Source of the DNA: Mycolicibacterium porcinum
Lineage (GTDB): Bacteria; Actinomycetota; Actinomycetes; Mycobacteriales; Mycobacteriaceae
Reading direction: 5' to 3'
Assembly: GCA_001942045.1 (NCBI GenBank)
Contig: MSTD01000022.1
Location: 1-64,000 of the forward strand
DNA: 64,000 bases
Positions 1 to 9,996 of the stretch are shown piece after piece. The position numbers and the translations under genes were made by a program. Each line of letters begins with the position of its first letter. The first letter of the stretch is position 1. Under the pieces are notes generated by a model, which had not been told where the DNA came from, made no database searches, and worked only from the letters and a program-made list of their open reading frames with translations.

Positions 1-50
1 GCGTGGCGGGCTGTGGTCGCTGGTGTCGCGGAAATTCGGTTGTCGTTCAT
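1..50 (-). CDS. Partial divergent gene, N-terminus only
   Basis: An ATG at position 50 reads leftwards and stays open to the window edge for 16 codons (MNDNRISATPATTARH). A GAGG ribosome-binding site lies seven bases upstream on the minus strand. Its position divergent from the CGNR gene suggests a neighbouring, possibly co-regulated gene, but too little is present to name a product. Confidence 0.4.
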   Translation of the reverse strand, partial: MNDNRISATPATTARH

Positions 51-123
51 GGCGATACCTCGTAATTTTTCGTATGCCCAGCCCGGAGGTCGTGACTATC
101 TAAAAACCTACGCCGGTCATTGA

Positions 124-133
124 TGACTAGTCA
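124..133. promoter_or_regulatory. Perfect 10-bp palindrome between divergent genes
   Basis: TGACTAGTCA is its own reverse complement. It sits 36 bp before the CGNR gene start, in a locally A/T-rich stretch between two divergent genes, which suits an operator. No binding protein can be named. Confidence 0.3.
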
Positions 134-168
134 AGCCAATTTAGTGGTCACGGCGGTACGCTGAAGTG

Positions 169-753
169 ATGACGACGACGTGGGCCGGCGACACCGAGAC
201 CAAACCCGCGCCCGGGCCGCTGGGCCGGATTCAGGCCCTGGTCAACACGGTCGAGTTGCCTGCCGGGCCCGACCGTCTCGCGGATCCCGGCGACGCGGCG
301 CCTTGGCTGGCCGCCAACGGGCTGCTCGCCACAGGGGCGAGTCCGACGGCGGACGAACTGGACCTGGTGCGCCGGGTGCGCGAGGCATTGCGCGCGCTAC
401 TTGTTCACAACACCGGTGGTCCGCCGCCGGCCGCCGAACACCTGGCGGTACTGCGGGAGTTGGCCGAGGGCTCCACCGCGAGGGTCGATCTTGCCCCCGA
501 CGGGCAGGTCCGGTTGGTGGCCGCCGGCGATGGTGTGGGCGACCGACTGCTGGAGCTGCTGCTGGTGATGCGCGATGCGCAGCGTGACGGCACATGGGCA
601 CGGCTCAAGGCGTGCGGGAACGACGAGTGTATGTGGGCGTTCTACGACCAGTCCCGCAATCACGGCGGCACGTGGTGCGACATGGCCAGCTGCGGGAACA
701 TGTTGAAGAATCGGGAGTTCCGTGCGCGTCGCCGTGCCGGAGGCACGAATTAG
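169..753 (+). CDS. CGNR zinc-finger (ABATE-type) protein
   Basis: The 194-residue protein has the layout of the CGNR family: an N-terminal helical stress-associated (ABATE) region followed by a C-terminal zinc finger. The finger is visible around residues 146-182 as CGN-x-x-C, then FYDQSRN, WC-x-M and a second CGN before a basic tail (NREFRARRR). These proteins are predicted DNA-binding regulators, often beside a transporter gene. The ATG at 169 is preferred; an in-frame GTG lies directly before it at 166. No clear Shine-Dalgarno is visible, so the transcript may be leaderless. Target genes are unknown; the divergent partial gene is the obvious candidate. Confidence 0.85.
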   Translation: MTTTWAGDTETKPAPGPLGRIQALVNTVELPAGPDRLADPGDAAPWLAANGLLATGASPTADELDLVRRVREALRALLVHNTGGPPPAAEHLAVLRELAEGSTARVDLAPDGQVRLVAAGDGVGDRLLELLLVMRDAQRDGTWARLKACGNDECMWAFYDQSRNHGGTWCDMASCGNMLKNREFRARRRAGGTN

Positions 754-779
754 GTACCGTGCCGGAGGCGCGAATCAGG

Positions 780-1544
780 TCAGGTAGACAGGTGCCACAC
801 CAGCGCGGCGGCCAGTGCGCCGACCCCGTTGAGTGACCAGTGCAGGGCGATCGGGGCGATCAGGCTGCCGCTGCGGCGCCGCAACCAGGTGAACACGAAG
901 CCCGCGATGCCGGTGGCGATGACGGCCAGGACCACACCGGCGATCATGCCGAACACGCCGCCGCCGAACAGTCGGGTGAAGCCGACGTTCTCACTGGTCA
1001 ACCCGAGCGAGCTGGCGATGTGCCACAGACCGAACAGCAGCGAACCGCCGGCGGCGACGCCGCGAAAACCCCAGGCCCGGTTGAGCGCTCCGTGCAGCAC
1101 CCCGCGAAACGCCAGTTCTTCGGGGATCACGGTCTGCAGCGGGATGATCACCATCGACGCCAGCAGCGCGCCCGAGATGGTCGCGTAGTTGTCGTTCATA
1201 AACATCGGGCGGGTCCACGGCAGCGCCAACCCGATCGCGATCACCGAGACGACGAGCGCGACGGCGCCCAGGGCGTATCCGACACCAGAGCGCCAGTGCT
1301 CGCGGCCCAGCCCGAGCTCGGTCCAGCCCAGGCCGCGGGCCCGCACGAGCACCAGTAGGCCGACCGCGGCCGCCGGGACCGTGGCGACACTGGCCCACGG
1401 GGTGGTGAAGTGCGCGATCAGATTGGTCAGCGTGAGGATGACGACGACGATGCCGATGTCGGCGTAGATCCGGAAGTGGTGCAATGCCGAGAGCTGGGCC
1501 ACCAGCGGATGGGGATGCGCGGCCACGGCGCTCTGATCAGACAT
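780..1544 (-). CDS. CPBP-family intramembrane glutamic protease
   Basis: This 254-residue polytopic membrane protein carries the three CPBP (Abi/CAAX protease) signatures in order: EELAFRG with the paired glutamates, the histidine in FGLWHIAS, and the terminal histidine in ALHWSLN. About seven or eight hydrophobic segments are present. The family cleaves membrane substrates such as prenylated peptides, or acts as an immunity/maturation factor; no substrate is evident here. It starts at an ATG (MSDQ) 39 bp after the phosphoketolase stop and runs in the same direction, so it may be read through from that gene. Confidence 0.85.
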   Translation of the reverse strand: MSDQSAVAAHPHPLVAQLSALHHFRIYADIGIVVVILTLTNLIAHFTTPWASVATVPAAAVGLLVLVRARGLGWTELGLGREHWRSGVGYALGAVALVVSVIAIGLALPWTRPMFMNDNYATISGALLASMVIIPLQTVIPEELAFRGVLHGALNRAWGFRGVAAGGSLLFGLWHIASSLGLTSENVGFTRLFGGGVFGMIAGVVLAVIATGIAGFVFTWLRRRSGSLIAPIALHWSLNGVGALAAALVWHLST

Positions 1545-1582
1545 GACTTGCCAATGGTACCGGCGCGGCGCAATTACCCAGG

Positions 1583-3952
1583 TCACACCGCAGCCCAGGT
1601 CCAGTTGGCGATCGCCGGATCGTCCTCGCCGTGTTCCCGGGTGTAGCGCCGGGCGGCCAGCCGTGCGTCCACCATTTCCTGGCGGAGTCCCGCCGCGCTT
1701 GCCGACAGGCCGTCGACCCGGTCGATCACATCCATGACCAGGTGGAACCGGTCGAGGTCGTTGAGCATCACCATGTCGAAAGGTGTGGTTGTGGTGCCGC
1801 GCTCCTTGAATCCGCGCACATGCAGTTGGGCGTGGTTGGTGTGCCGGTAAGCCAGCCGGTGAATCAGCCACGGGTAGCCGTGATAGGCGAAGATGATCGG
1901 CTTGTCGGTGGTGAAGATCGAATCGAATTCGCGCTCGGACAGCCCGTGGGGATGTTCGGACTCGGGTTGCAGGCGCATGATGTCGACGACGTTGACCACC
2001 CGCACTTTCAGCTCGGGCAGGCGGCGGCGCAGGATGTCGGCGGCGGCCAGGGTCTCCAGCGTCGGGATGTCCCCGGCGCAGGCCAGCACGACGTCGGGCT
2101 CGCCGGTCGTGGTGCTGGCCCACTCCCAGATCCCCAGGCCGCGGGTGCAGTGCGCGACGGCCTCGTCCATCGTGAGGTACGTCAGCGCCGGTTGCTTGCC
2201 GGCCACGATGACATTGACGTACTGACGGCTGCGCAGGCAGTGGTCGGCCACCGACAGCAGGGTGTTGGCATCCGGCGGCAGGTAGACGCGCACCACCTCG
2301 GGTCGCTTGTTGGCGACGTGGTCGATGAAGCCGGGATCCTGATGCGAGGCGCCGTTGTGGTCCTGGCGCCACACGTGAGAGGTCAGCAGATAGTTCAGTG
2401 AAGCGATCGGTCGGCGCCAGGTCAGATGAGAACTGCTGAACAACCATTTGGCGTGCTGGTTGAGCATGGAGTCGACGATGTGCACGAAGGCCTCGTAGCA
2501 GTTGAACAGCCCGTGCCGGCCGGTCAGCAGATAACCCTCGAGCCAGCCTTGGCACAGGTGCTCGGAGAGGACTTCCATCACCCGGCCATCGGGGGCCAGG
2601 TTCTCGTCGACGGGCAGGGTCTCGGCCTGCCAGGCCTTGTCGGTCTTCTCGAACACGGCGGCCAGGCGGTTGGAGGCGGTTTCATCCGGCCCCATCAACC
2701 GGAAGCGGTCCGGGTTGTCGGCGATGACGTCACGCAGGAACGTGCCGAGCACCCGGGTGGCTTCTGCGGTCTCGGTGCCCGGGTTCGCCACGGTGACTGC
2801 GTAGTCGGTGAAGTCGGGCAGGTCGAGATCACGCAGCAGCAATCCGCCGTTGGCATGCGGGTTGGCGCTCATCCGCCGGGTACCCGAGGGCGCCAGCGCG
2901 CGCAGATCGGGCCGCAGCGCCCCGGTGGCGTCGAACAGTTCCTCGGGCCGGTAGCTGCGCAGCCAGGTTTCCAGCTGCGCCATGTGGGATGGGTTGGTCC
3001 GGGTCTCGGAAAGTGGCACCTGGTGGGAACGCCAGGTGCCCTCGACGGGTTTTCCGTCCACTTCATGCGGCCCGGTCCAACCTTTGGGCGTGCGCAGGAT
3101 GATCATCGGCCACAGTGGGCGCCCGGGTTCGCCGTCGAGCCGGGCCGCGCGCTGGATCGCCGCGATCTGGTCGAACGCCTCGTCCATGGCCGCGGCCAGT
3201 TGCTGGTGCACGTTGGCCGGATCGTCACCGGCCACCGTGATGGGCCGGTAACCGTAGCCGTAGAACAGTGATTCGAGTTCCTCCTGCGGAATGCGGGACA
3301 GCACTGTGGGATTGGCGATCTTGTAGCCGTTGAGGTGCAGGATCGGCAGTACCGCTCCATCGACTGCCGGGTTGAGGAACTTGTTCGAATGCCAGCTGGC
3401 CGCCAGCGGGCCGGTCTCGGCCTCGCCGTCGCCCACCACGCAGGCCACCACGAGGTCCGGATTGTCGAACGCGGCGCCGTACGCGTGCACCAGCGCGTAC
3501 CCGAGTTCGCCGCCCTCATGAATGGATCCGGGTGTCTCGGCGGCCACGTGACTGGGAATCCCGCCGGGAAAAGAGAACTGGCGGAACAGTTTCCGCAGAC
3601 CGTCGGTGTCCTGGCCGATGCCGGTGTAGACCTCGCTGTAGGTGCCTTCCAGGTACGCGTTGGCCACCAGGCCCGGGCCGCCGTGGCCCGGCCCGGTGAC
3701 GTAGATGATGTTCGCGTCGCGTTCCCGGATGATCCGGTTGAGGTGGGCGTACAGCAGGTTCAAGCCCGGGGTGGTGCCCCAGTGCCCCAGCAGTCGGGGT
3801 TTGACGTGCTCGGCTGCCAGCGGCTCGGCCAGCAACGGGTTGTCCAGGAGGTAGATCTGGCCGACCGACAGGTAGTTGGCCGCGCGCCAGTAGGCGTTGA
3901 GCTGCTCGAGTTCCGTGTCGGTCAGTGCCGGTGTGAGGGTCGCGTCGCTCAT
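1583..3952 (-). CDS. xfp: Xylulose-5-phosphate/fructose-6-phosphate phosphoketolase
   Basis: This thiamine-diphosphate enzyme splits xylulose 5-phosphate or fructose 6-phosphate with phosphate into acetyl phosphate and glyceraldehyde 3-phosphate or erythrose 4-phosphate. About 789 residues is normal for the family. Visible hallmarks are the N-terminal GPGHGGPG loop, the ThDP/Mg motif around [11 protein letters not shown], and the phosphoketolase block [10 protein letters not shown] near the start. I prefer the ATG at 3952 (MSDATLTP), which follows GGAGAAC; an in-frame ATG at 3961 adds three residues. No acetate kinase or phosphotransacetylase gene lies nearby. Confidence 0.95.
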   Translation of the reverse strand: MSDATLTPALTDTELEQLNAYWRAANYLSVGQIYLLDNPLLAEPLAAEHVKPRLLGHWGTTPGLNLLYAHLNRIIRERDANIIYVTGPGHGGPGLVANAYLEGTYSEVYTGIGQDTDGLRKLFRQFSFPGGIPSHVAAETPGSIHEGGELGYALVHAYGAAFDNPDLVVACVVGDGEAETGPLAASWHSNKFLNPAVDGAVLPILHLNGYKIANPTVLSRIPQEELESLFYGYGYRPITVAGDDPANVHQQLAAAMDEAFDQIAAIQRAARLDGEPGRPLWPMIILRTPKGWTGPHEVDGKPVEGTWRSHQVPLSETRTNPSHMAQLETWLRSYRPEELFDATGALRPDLRALAPSGTRRMSANPHANGGLLLRDLDLPDFTDYAVTVANPGTETAEATRVLGTFLRDVIADNPDRFRLMGPDETASNRLAAVFEKTDKAWQAETLPVDENLAPDGRVMEVLSEHLCQGWLEGYLLTGRHGLFNCYEAFVHIVDSMLNQHAKWLFSSSHLTWRRPIASLNYLLTSHVWRQDHNGASHQDPGFIDHVANKRPEVVRVYLPPDANTLLSVADHCLRSRQYVNVIVAGKQPALTYLTMDEAVAHCTRGLGIWEWASTTTGEPDVVLACAGDIPTLETLAAADILRRRLPELKVRVVNVVDIMRLQPESEHPHGLSEREFDSIFTTDKPIIFAYHGYPWLIHRLAYRHTNHAQLHVRGFKERGTTTTPFDMVMLNDLDRFHLVMDVIDRVDGLSASAAGLRQEMVDARLAARRYTREHGEDDPAIANWTWAAV

Positions 3953-4078
3953 GTTCTCCATAGTGGCCGGTCTCGGTGAATGGCGCCCGGGATCCGGGTA
4001 CCCGGATTCGGACCGGTCAACCAACTTCCGAGGACATTGCCGAGGCCACGCGTCGACGGCAGTGCAACCCTGCTCTGG

Positions 4079-7000
4079 CTAGCGCGCCGCGAGCTCCCGC
4101 TGCGCCAGGGCGAGGACCTCGTCGGTCGTCGGTGGGCTGGGCGGATGGTAGGACAGGCACCAAGGCGTCTGAATCTTGTGAAAAGCGTTGCCTTCCAACG
4201 CCACGTAGAACTGGCCCGACCTCAGCTTGCTGATGTCGGATACGTGGCCGCCCTTCACCCGGGCCATCTCCCGGGCCACCGCGATCTGGGCGGGGGAGTT
4301 CAGCAGGCCGTAGAACTGCGTCGTGGCATTGCCCGGGATGTGGTTGTGCAGGCCGCGCGGGGACTGCGTCGCGAACACCAGCCCGAGCCCGTACTTGCGG
4401 GCCTGCGAGGACAGCGCCAGGGTGCTGTGGGTAGCGGCGGTCGTGTGAGTGGACGGGGCGAAGTTCTGCGCCTCGTCCATCACCAGCAGCCCGCCCAGCG
4501 GGCGGTCCCCGGCCGGGTTGCGCTTGATCCAGGCGAACAGCGCCATCTGCAACTGGTTGACGAACCCTTCGCGTTGTTGGTCGCTGGTCAATCCGGCCAT
4601 GTTGATCACCGACACCCGGGCCCGATAACCCGGCGACGGAGTCAACAGCATCCCGGGGTCCGCGGCAGTCCCGGTGCCACCGAACAGCGGATCGTTGACC
4701 GTCGCGGCGCGAAGGTTCTGCGCCAGCTCGGCCGCGAGCTTCTGTGCCCCGCCCAGCGCGCTCACTTCGACGGGCAGATTGCTGAGCAGGTCGATGAAGC
4801 CGCCGAGGCCCTTGGCGGAATTCGCCCCGTAGAACCGCAGCGCCTCCCGCAGCACCGCGCGGGATCGCTCCGCCTTGGCGGTGTTGCCCGCGATCAGGGC
4901 GCGGGGTTCGATTGCGGCGACGGCGGATTCGACGGCGTCGGAGAACTCGTCGTCGTCATCGATGACGCTGGCGAAGTCCGGGAGCGGCTGGAACGACAGC
5001 GGACGACCGGTCGACCGGCGCGGGGTCCACACCACGACCTCGGCGTCCTCGAAGTACGCGTCGGCGCGTTCGTCATCGGCTGGATTCCATCCCGGGGGAT
5101 TGTCGGGCCAGCGGGCGCCCAGCCGCGACAGGTCGTTGTTGGCGTCCAGCACGATCGACGACACACCCCGCAGCGCGCACTCCTCGACGAGACGCCGGAT
5201 CAGCACGGTCTTGCCCGATCCGGAGCCGGCGAAGATCGCGGTGTGTTTGCGCAGTGCGGCCAGATCGACCGACACGGGACGCCCGCCGGGGCTGTCCAGA
5301 CCCAGGGTGATCGCGGTGGGTGAGTGTTCGATCACCGGCTCGGCCTGCTGTGCCCGGATCGGGCCGGTGGCGAGCTCGGCGTCGACATCGATCTGGGCCG
5401 GCGGCGGGGGATCGCCCGCGATGTCACCGAGCGCGGCACGCAGCCAGCCGATGCCGTGGGCCGGGCGGCGCAGCCGCAGCCACTCGGGCAGGTCGGGGTG
5501 GTTGTCGTCGATGAGGTCGCGCAGCGCCGTCATGGTGCGCACGTCGTCCTCGCTCATCGGCAGCACCCGGCCGCCGGCCGCCTCGAATTCGGCGATCATC
5601 ACGGTGGTTTTGGCGCCCTTCGGCCACGCGGTGTTGCGCAGCAGGAACAGCTGACGCCGGTCCGGGTTGAAACCCGTTGCCTCCCAGGCCTTCCGGATCC
5701 GGTTCTGCACCGCGACGGCGTTGCCGGACGAGACCGCGCGGAACGCCCAGTGCCGCTCGTCGTCGGTGGCGGCGTCGAGCGTCTGGCGCAGTCGCCCGTG
5801 CAGCACGACCCGCTGGCCGGGCAGCGGGTCGGGGCGGAACGCCTGCCCGGCCTCGCCGAGTTCGGTGATCCACGCGTCCAGCGCGGCAGACAGCAGCCCG
5901 GGCATCGTGGTGTCTTCGCCGTCGGGATCCAGCGCGGCAACGGTCACCGCGCGCCGGCGGTAGTCGGCGTAACGGCGGTCCAGCTCGCCGGTGTCCCCGA
6001 GTGCGGTGCCGGTCCCGGTGGGTTCCTGGGGTCCCGAGACTTCACCGGTGAGTTGCGTGAGTTCCTCGATGGTGTCGCGTTCCAGGCAGCGGCGCACATG
6101 GGTGTCGGCCCGCTTGAGAAGCTGGCGCGGCGTGTACTGGGTGGCCTCGTCGAACGCCGAGGGCAGGATCGGCCAGCTCGGGTAGGGCGCGGCGAATCCG
6201 ATGGCCGAATAGCTGGCGGTGAACCGCCGTTCCAGGATGGCCCGGCCGACCTCCGGCGTCGGCAGGCCCTGCAGCAGCGCGGTGGTCCGGAACCGGTCCT
6301 GCACGGTCGCGGTAGCGCGGTCCTGGATCGCCTCCCAGGCCGCGGGCAGGCAGGCCACCACGCCGACGGTGCGGCGCATGGTCTGGCGGATCGACATCAG
6401 CCCGTGCGCGATGTGTTCGAGGTCGTTGTTGCCCGCGGAGCGGGGGTCGGTGCCTGCCGCGCCCGCGGTCTCGGTGCGCTCGCCGGACTGGGCCAGCAGT
6501 GTGTCGATCTGGTCGAGCGCCAGAACCGACGGCCCGGCGAGGGCGATCAGGCGGGAGATGTCGCGCACGGATTCCTGCGGCGTGAGCACCGGCGCGGGCA
6601 GGCCCCAGGCTTCCTTCTCGCCGTTGCCGGTCAGGAAGGCCTCGCCGATGTCCTGCAGCTCGAGGTCGCCGGCACCGAGCAGCACCAGGGCGCGCAGGGT
6701 GTGGTGTGCGCGCTTGACGGTGTGCCGGTGGACCTTGTGCAGGGAGTTGACGAAATCGGTGAGGATCTCCGGGGTCAGGTCGTCGTCGCCGATCACGGCC
6801 CGGCGATTGGCCCGGGAGATATGGGCCACCGAGGACAGTTCCCACAACAGGTCCTTGAGCTGGGTTTCGCGCTCGCTGCCCGGCCGGCCCAGGCTCTCCA
6901 GGATGCCCGCGCGGGCGGACTGCCAGAAGCTGGCCGCATCGAGTAGTTCGACGAGGAAGAAGAAGCCGCCGCCGGTCTGCACCTGCTCACGCACCTGACC

Positions 7001-7225
7001 GAGCAGGTGGGTCTTGCCCGATCCGGCCGGGCCGCGAACCACCACGCCCAGCGGGCTGGAGTCGGACTCCCGCTCGGCATCACCGAACGCGGCCATCACG
7101 TCGGCCATCGGGCGGTCGTGCAGGCCGCGCACGTGCAGCGCACCCTGCGAATGCCACAGATCGTCGGCGGTGGGCGCCCAGGTCAGGCGGAGCGCGCTGA
7201 GCGCTTCGCGGTGCTCTAACTCCAT
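4079..7225 (-). CDS. Double P-loop ATPase: AAA (Orc/STAND-like) plus HerA/FtsK-like translocase
   Basis: The 1048-residue protein has two complete nucleotide-binding modules. The first has Walker A GPAGSGKT at residues 65-72 and a Walker B-like VLALDQID near 234-241, followed by helical regions as in Orc/Cdc6- or STAND-type AAA proteins. A middle alpha/beta region (about 440-600) is unassigned. The second has Walker A AGSGSGKT at 666-673, a LDANND motif near 693 and Walker B LLVMDEAQ at 914-921, then an FATQSP sensor-like motif, as in HerA/FtsK DNA pumps. Its ATG overlaps the stop of the upstream winged-helix gene (TGATG), implying coupled translation. No nuclease is fused or adjacent. The role (DNA processing, defence or segregation) is inference. 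Confidence 0.75.
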   Translation of the reverse strand: MELEHREALSALRLTWAPTADDLWHSQGALHVRGLHDRPMADVMAAFGDAERESDSSPLGVVVRGPAGSGKTHLLGQVREQVQTGGGFFFLVELLDAASFWQSARAGILESLGRPGSERETQLKDLLWELSSVAHISRANRRAVIGDDDLTPEILTDFVNSLHKVHRHTVKRAHHTLRALVLLGAGDLELQDIGEAFLTGNGEKEAWGLPAPVLTPQESVRDISRLIALAGPSVLALDQIDTLLAQSGERTETAGAAGTDPRSAGNNDLEHIAHGLMSIRQTMRRTVGVVACLPAAWEAIQDRATATVQDRFRTTALLQGLPTPEVGRAILERRFTASYSAIGFAAPYPSWPILPSAFDEATQYTPRQLLKRADTHVRRCLERDTIEELTQLTGEVSGPQEPTGTGTALGDTGELDRRYADYRRRAVTVAALDPDGEDTTMPGLLSAALDAWITELGEAGQAFRPDPLPGQRVVLHGRLRQTLDAATDDERHWAFRAVSSGNAVAVQNRIRKAWEATGFNPDRRQLFLLRNTAWPKGAKTTVMIAEFEAAGGRVLPMSEDDVRTMTALRDLIDDNHPDLPEWLRLRRPAHGIGWLRAALGDIAGDPPPPAQIDVDAELATGPIRAQQAEPVIEHSPTAITLGLDSPGGRPVSVDLAALRKHTAIFAGSGSGKTVLIRRLVEECALRGVSSIVLDANNDLSRLGARWPDNPPGWNPADDERADAYFEDAEVVVWTPRRSTGRPLSFQPLPDFASVIDDDDEFSDAVESAVAAIEPRALIAGNTAKAERSRAVLREALRFYGANSAKGLGGFIDLLSNLPVEVSALGGAQKLAAELAQNLRAATVNDPLFGGTGTAADPGMLLTPSPGYRARVSVINMAGLTSDQQREGFVNQLQMALFAWIKRNPAGDRPLGGLLVMDEAQNFAPSTHTTAATHSTLALSSQARKYGLGLVFATQSPRGLHNHIPGNATTQFYGLLNSPAQIAVAREMARVKGGHVSDISKLRSGQFYVALEGNAFHKIQTPWCLSYHPPSPPTTDEVLALAQRELAAR

Positions 7226-7869
7226 CAGGACTCGATCGCGATCAGGTGCTTGTCCTGGTTACCTATCTCCACCGCGGCTTCGCGGTCGGCGGGGGTGAGC
7301 ACCTTCTGGTTCTCCTCGGGGATCAGGCTGACGCCGGGTTGCTGGTAGAGGCTGATCAGCGCGGCGTCGACGGTGGGTCGGGGTAGCCCGGGCACGGCCT
7401 GGCGCAGCCGCAGCAGGCTCACCCAGCCTCCGGGCCGGGCGGCGAGCCCGGCGTAGGCGGTACGGAGCTGGATCTCGGGGCCGGCCCCGGCGGCCTGGGC
7501 AGGCGCCTCAGTGGGCTGCTCGGCAGGCAGGAACACGTCGGCGGGCACCAGTTCGGCGTGCTCGAAGTAACGGTTCAGCGCGCCCAGCAGCGTGTACAAC
7601 GCCTTGCCCTGCCCGGTGGACCGTGGCGGGGCGCCGGCGCCGAACAGGGACCGACAGAGTGCCCAGCCGGCGTCGGTCAGTTCATGGACGAGCGGCCGGG
7701 TGCCGGTGGACTCGATCAGCCCCAACCGGTTGAGCCGGTCGCGCTTCGGCTTGTCGAGTTTGGGTCCGAGCCGCTCCAGCTCGGCGTTGGGCACCGGGCG
7801 GGACTCGGCCATCAGTACCAGCAGCACAGCCTGCTCGGTGCCGGTCAGCTCATCGACCGCGACATTCAC
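7225..7869 (-). CDS. Winged-helix protein partnered with the HerA-like ATPase
   Basis: This 214-residue protein opens with a winged-helix-like region (residues 5-75: LTGTEQAVLLVLM, then a helix-turn-helix pattern ending in LTDAGWALC). A Pro/Ala-rich linker follows, then a second small helical/winged region (about 135-200) with LRLRQAVPGLPRPTVDAAL. It starts at GTG 7869 behind a GGTGAG ribosome-binding site and ends in a one-base stop/start overlap with the ATPase gene, so the products are probably made in fixed ratio and may interact. I do not recognise a named family. It could be the DNA-recognition subunit of the ATPase or a repressor of the unit. Confidence 0.65.
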   Translation of the reverse strand: MNVAVDELTGTEQAVLLVLMAESRPVPNAELERLGPKLDKPKRDRLNRLGLIESTGTRPLVHELTDAGWALCRSLFGAGAPPRSTGQGKALYTLLGALNRYFEHAELVPADVFLPAEQPTEAPAQAAGAGPEIQLRTAYAGLAARPGGWVSLLRLRQAVPGLPRPTVDAALISLYQQPGVSLIPEENQKVLTPADREAAVEIGNQDKHLIAIES

Positions 7870-8020
7870 CGGATGCTCACCTTCCTGCCGTCATGTTTGT
7901 GGCACGCGGGCGGGGCGATACCGGCACGTGTCTCAAGCACGTTAGCGCGTACCGGTGACCCCGGGAGAATGTTGTTGCGCCACACGGTTTTCGCCCGCAC
8001 GGTGGGTGGGGCGCCCGCAG

Positions 8021-9247
8021 CTACCCGATCGACAGCGGCTGCGCCGGGTCGGCGATGCGTTCCGGATCGACCGGGGCGGCCGACCGGATCAGCGTCTTGA
8101 CGTCGTCAAGGACATCCCACACGTTGACGTTCATCCCCGCCAGAACACGGTTGGCGCCGTCGAGCCAGAACGCGATGAATTCACGTCCAGCAACGTCGCC
8201 GCGGAAAACCACCCGCTGATATTCGGGGGCGTGGCCGACGTATTCCATGCCGAGGTCGTACTGATCGGTGAAGAAATAGGGCAACTCGTCGTATTCGGCG
8301 GTTTTGCCCAGCATCCCCAGCGCCGCCACCGCGGGTTGCTTGAGCGCGTTGGCCCAGTGTTCGGTACGGATCCGCACCCCGAAGAACGGATGCTGCGCGG
8401 CGGCGATGTCGCCGACGGCGTAGATGTCGGGATCACTGCTGCGCAGCGACGCGTCGACGAGCACACCGCCGTCTCCGATGGCCAGCCCGGCCCGCTCGGC
8501 CAGGCCGATGTTGGGTGCCGCGCCCACGGCGACCAGCACCGCGTCGGCGGCGACGGTGGAGCCGTCCCCGAGCCGAAGCCCGGTGGCGCTGCCGTCGGCG
8601 GCGGTGATCTCCTGGACCGATTGATCCAGTCGCAGATCGACGCCGTGCTCCCGGTGCAGTTGCGCGAACACCTCACCCACCTCGGCGCCGAGGGCGGCCA
8701 GCAGCGGCACATGGGCGGCCTCGACGACGGTGACGTTGACGTCGCGGCCCCGGGCACCGGCGGCGACCTCCAGCCCGATCCAGCCGGCGCCCACGACGGC
8801 GAGCGTCGACCCCGGGGCCAACGCCGCGCTCAGGGCTGCGGCGTCGTCGATCGTGCGGAGAAAGTGCACCCCCGCGGCGTCGGATCCCGGGATCGGCGGG
8901 CGGCGGGACGAGGACCCGGTGGCCAGCAGCAGCTTGTCGTACCCGACGGTGGTGCCGTCGGGCAGGGCCAGCGTGTGCTCGGCGGCGTTGACGGCGGTCA
9001 CCTCGGTGCCCAGCCTGAGGTCGACGTTGTGGTCGCGGTACCAGGACGCCGGATCGACCGTGAAATCCTCGAGCTTCTTCTTGCCTGCCAGGTATTCCTT
9101 GGACAGCGGCGGACGCTCGTAGGGGAGCTGGTCCTCGGCGGCGAACAGCACGATATGGCCGTCAAAGTCGTTGTCCCGCAGTGCTTCAGCAGCCTTGGCG
9201 CCGGCCAGGCCACCGCCGACTATCGCGAATGTGGACGACGTGGTCAT
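8021..9247 (-). CDS. FAD-dependent ferredoxin-reductase-like oxidoreductase (Rv0688-like)
   Basis: The 408-residue flavoprotein has the two-dinucleotide-binding-domain fold. The FAD site is GGGLAG near residue 11, the NAD(P)H site is VVGAGWIGLE around 150, and the ATG motif (LLATGSSSRRPP) and the FAD-closing motif IYAVGDIA are present. Length and sequence match the ferredoxin/rubredoxin reductase group that passes electrons from NAD(P)H to P450s or dioxygenases; I judge it closest to M. tuberculosis Rv0688. The ATG at 9247 gives MTTSSTFAIVGGG. No ferredoxin or P450 gene is adjacent, so its partner is unknown. Confidence 0.88.
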   Translation of the reverse strand: MTTSSTFAIVGGGLAGAKAAEALRDNDFDGHIVLFAAEDQLPYERPPLSKEYLAGKKKLEDFTVDPASWYRDHNVDLRLGTEVTAVNAAEHTLALPDGTTVGYDKLLLATGSSSRRPPIPGSDAAGVHFLRTIDDAAALSAALAPGSTLAVVGAGWIGLEVAAGARGRDVNVTVVEAAHVPLLAALGAEVGEVFAQLHREHGVDLRLDQSVQEITAADGSATGLRLGDGSTVAADAVLVAVGAAPNIGLAERAGLAIGDGGVLVDASLRSSDPDIYAVGDIAAAQHPFFGVRIRTEHWANALKQPAVAALGMLGKTAEYDELPYFFTDQYDLGMEYVGHAPEYQRVVFRGDVAGREFIAFWLDGANRVLAGMNVNVWDVLDDVKTLIRSAAPVDPERIADPAQPLSIG

Positions 9248-9258
9248 GTCGATTCAGC

Positions 9259-9987
9259 CTACTCGCCCGATACCAACTGCTTCAGTTTTCGGGCGTTGCG
9301 TACCGCGTGACCACCGAGATCGTTGTTGAAGTACACGACCACGCGGTGGTCGTCGTGGTCCCACTGCCGGATCTGCCGCGCCCACGCGCGCAGCTCGTCA
9401 TCGGAGTAACAGCCGGCGTATCTGGCGTCCTCGCCGGGACCGTGCATCCGGAGATAGACCAGGTCGCTGGTGGTCACCGGGCGGCAGGTCAGCCCGGGTC
9501 CGCTCATCACGACGTACGCCGCGCCGTGGTGCCGCAACACGTCGTACACGGCCTCCTCGTGCCAGGACGGATGGCGCAGCTCCATCGCCACCCGGATCCG
9601 GCGGGGGAGTTGCGACAGGAACGCGCCGAGGAGTTCGTCGTCGCGCTCCAGGGCGGGGTGCAGCTGAACCAACAATGCTTCGTTGTGGCTGCCGAGCAGT
9701 TTCCAGTACTCCTCGAACCGCGGGGTCCAGCTCTCCGGCGACCGCAGCCGCCGGTAGTGGGTCAGACCGCGGTGTGCCTTGACCGACATGGTGAACCCGT
9801 CCGGCATCTGGTCGCGCCAGCCGGTGAAGGTGGTGTCAGTGGGCCAGCGGTAGAAACTGCCGTTGAGTTCGACGGTGTCGAACTCGCCGACGTAATGGGC
9901 CAGCCGGGACTTCGCCGGTGTGCCGCGGGGATAGGGCACATCGGTCCAGTGGTCGTATGACCAACCCGAGGTGCCGATCCTGATCAT
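9259..9987 (-). CDS. DUF72 (YecE-like) protein
   Basis: This 242-residue protein begins with the family hallmark MIRIGTSGWSYDHW and contains the expected SVKAHRGLTH, LVQLHPAL, VAMELRHPSW and VYFNNDLGGHAVRNA blocks of a TIM-barrel-like fold. DUF72/YecE proteins are widespread and have no settled function. It lies 11 bp upstream of the flavoprotein gene in the same direction, so the two may be co-transcribed. Confidence 0.9.
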   Translation of the reverse strand: MIRIGTSGWSYDHWTDVPYPRGTPAKSRLAHYVGEFDTVELNGSFYRWPTDTTFTGWRDQMPDGFTMSVKAHRGLTHYRRLRSPESWTPRFEEYWKLLGSHNEALLVQLHPALERDDELLGAFLSQLPRRIRVAMELRHPSWHEEAVYDVLRHHGAAYVVMSGPGLTCRPVTTSDLVYLRMHGPGEDARYAGCYSDDELRAWARQIRQWDHDDHRVVVYFNNDLGGHAVRNARKLKQLVSGE

Positions 9988-9996
9988 GTGCCATCG

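Noticed and set aside
694..707. Near-match to the KstR motif around AACATGTT
   Set aside because: It lacks the outer T and lies inside the CGNR coding region.
5324..6946. Long plus-strand open frame of 540 codons
   Set aside because: It is antisense to the double ATPase gene in high-GC DNA. Its translation is low-complexity Arg/Gly/Gln-rich, without domains.
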